From contig JAFWYA010000094.1 in NCBI GenBank assembly GCA_017517815.1, positions 1-6,087 of the forward strand: a stretch of DNA of 6,087 nucleotides. Reading direction: 5' to 3'. Position numbers and translations under genes: made by a program. Every line of letters starts with the position of its first letter. Position 1 is the stretch's first letter. The DNA comes from Clostridia bacterium. Its GTDB lineage: Bacteria; Bacillota_A; Clostridia; Christensenellales; Aristaeellaceae. This document shows positions 5,001-6,087 of the stretch, in pieces. A model generated the notes under the pieces. That model did not search any database. It was given only the letters and a program-made list of their open reading frames with translations, and was not told the DNA's origin.

Positions 5001-6087
5001 TTACGTTGCGTTCTGCATATCGCAATCGGCAGGCGCCTTCTGCGCGCGAACGAAGCAACGCTGCGTTCCGTAGAAGCCGCGCTTCAGAGAAGCATTCTTG
5101 TTTCCGCTGTACTTCTCCCAGCCGCCGATCTTCATCAGCATGCCGAAGATGTCGTAGGTATCAGAACGCTTGATGGCGGAGGGATCTTTGCCGAAGCACT
5201 CCGCCCAGACCTCGACGGCGCAGACGGTGGTACGCTGAACAGTGCCGGTGCGATTGCCGCCCGTGAACTGATCGCCGCGCAGGAAGCCGCGACGCTCGGC
5301 GAGGTCCATCCTGTCCCAATCCTCGGGCAGCAGCTTGTCCAGATACTCAGCGATCATGCCTTCGCGCACGTCGCTCTCCAGCGCCGCCGTCTGCTCCATG
5401 GCGGCCTGCTTTTCTTCCTCGGGCGAAAGGAACAGCTGCTCGCCTGCGCGGTACAGCGTGTATGCCTCGGCCCAGATCTGAGGAACGGCGTTCTCTACTT
5501 CCCAGGGACGGTGCGGAGAATTGGTGGTGCAGGTAACGGGCCAGAAACGGCGGTTGCCGGTCACGTCGCGCAGGAAGCCGTCGCCGTTGTTGGTGCTGCC
5601 CACGATGATGCACTGCCGGGGATGATCCTCTACGCTGTAACCGTAGGAGTGGCGGAACTTATCGTCCTGGCGGGTAATGAACGCCTTGACTGTTTCCACG
5701 TCCATCTTTTTCAGCCCGGCAAGCTCACCCAATTCCAGAATCCAGTAGCCCTGCAGCTTTTCAGGAGCCGCCTTATCTTTCATGTCGCTGATGGTCAGGC
5801 TGTCCGAGAACCACTTTCCGCCCAGCTTGGCGAAGAAGGAACTCTTGCCCATGCCCTGGGGACCGTTAAGAACGACAACACTGTCGAACTTGATGCCAGG
5901 CTCGTAGATGCGTGCGACAGCAGCGACCATCATCTTGCGGGCAATGGCGCGGATATAGGAAGTATCCGGGGAACCAAGGTAGTCAATGAACAGCGTCTCC
6001 ACGCGGGGAACTCCATCCCAGGCAGGCAAAGCGGCGAAGTAATCACGGATGGGATGATAGCTTCGCTCGGCTGCAATCGCCAGCAGA
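5001..6087 (-). CDS. vapE: VapE-family (virulence-associated E) P-loop ATPase, partial, 5' end missing
   Basis: The frame stays open to the window edge, so the gene continues upstream; 361 residues are visible. A TTG at 6029 is internal, because the preceding residues (SYHPIRDYFAALP) are conserved family sequence ahead of WDGVPR. Counted from the first full codon, Walker A GPQGMGKS is at 75-82, a Walker B-like WILELGEL at 115-122, sensor-like STNN at 164-167 and the arginine-finger region TGNRRFWPV at 176-184. The C-terminal part (about 280-345, ending KRGFYGTQRCFVRAQKA) looks like the usual DNA-binding tail, so the 3' end is intact. Family members in phages act as replicative helicase or primase-helicase components, usually with a primase-like domain in the missing N-terminal half. 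The repeat-rich gap follows at once, which fits a replication role. Confidence 0.92.
   Translation of the reverse strand, partial: LLAIAAERSYHPIRDYFAALPAWDGVPRVETLFIDYLGSPDTSYIRAIARKMMVAAVARIYEPGIKFDSVVVLNGPQGMGKSSFFAKLGGKWFSDSLTISDMKDKAAPEKLQGYWILELGELAGLKKMDVETVKAFITRQDDKFRHSYGYSVEDHPRQCIIVGSTNNGDGFLRDVTGNRRFWPVTCTTNSPHRPWEVENAVPQIWAEAYTLYRAGEQLFLSPEEEKQAAMEQTAALESDVREGMIAEYLDKLLPEDWDRMDLAERRGFLRGDQFTGGNRTGTVQRTTVCAVEVWAECFGKDPSAIKRSDTYDIFGMLMKIGGWEKYSGNKNASLKRGFYGTQRCFVRAQKAPADCDMQNAT

Noticed and set aside
1..6087. CRISPR array, tRNA, insertion sequence, integrase or attachment site.
   Set aside because: No regular repeat-spacer pattern, cloverleaf, transposase motif or core-site duplication was seen on either strand.

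Overview
The window looks like the early/replication module of a temperate phage (prophage) from a Gram-positive host, most likely a gut Clostridia/Oscillospiraceae-type bacterium. This rests on the gene set, on strong AGGAGG-type ribosome binding sites with frequent GTG/TTG starts, on a moderately GC-rich coding composition, and on a Firmicutes-style extended -10 promoter. The host assignment is inference: no chromosomal gene, integrase or attachment site is visible. All supported genes lie on the minus strand, so the module reads from position 6087 down to 1.

Layout in transcription order: (1) 6087-5001, the C-terminal 361 residues of a VapE-family (virulence-associated E) P-loop ATPase, cut by the window edge. 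(2) 5000-4544, a gap of about 460 bp with no convincing gene. It holds several short direct-repeat pairs, a TATAAT box beside helically spaced repeats, a terminator-like hairpin and a palindrome, and is a candidate replication origin or control region. (3) 4543-3161, a SNF2-type DEAD/DEAH-box helicase. (4) 3159-2851, a standalone VRR-NUC nuclease with a TTG start. (5) 2858-1836, a ParB-fold protein with helix-turn-helix and a four-cysteine zinc-ribbon-like motif. (6) 1839-901, a second ParB-fold protein (DUF6551-like). (7) A terminator-like hairpin at 883-851. (8) 813-589, a small four-cysteine protein. (9) 596-162, a DUF1492-like sigma-region-4/ArpU-like regulator. (10) A strong predicted promoter at 155-126, running after about 45 nt into a clear intrinsic terminator at 101-75. 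(11) Positions 1-74, where nothing convincing is visible.

Genes 3 to 6 are tightly coupled: the junctions are a 1-nt gap, an 8-nt overlap and a 4-nt overlap. Genes 8 and 9 also overlap by 8 nt. The genes fit a phage DNA-replication/recombination block (ATPase/primase-like, translocase, junction nuclease, ParB-like DNA-binding proteins) that ends in a regulator, after which phages of this type usually have HNH and terminase genes. The most unusual signals are the promoter-terminator unit just downstream of the regulator and the repeat-rich gap between vapE and the helicase. I found no clear evidence for a wholly new system.
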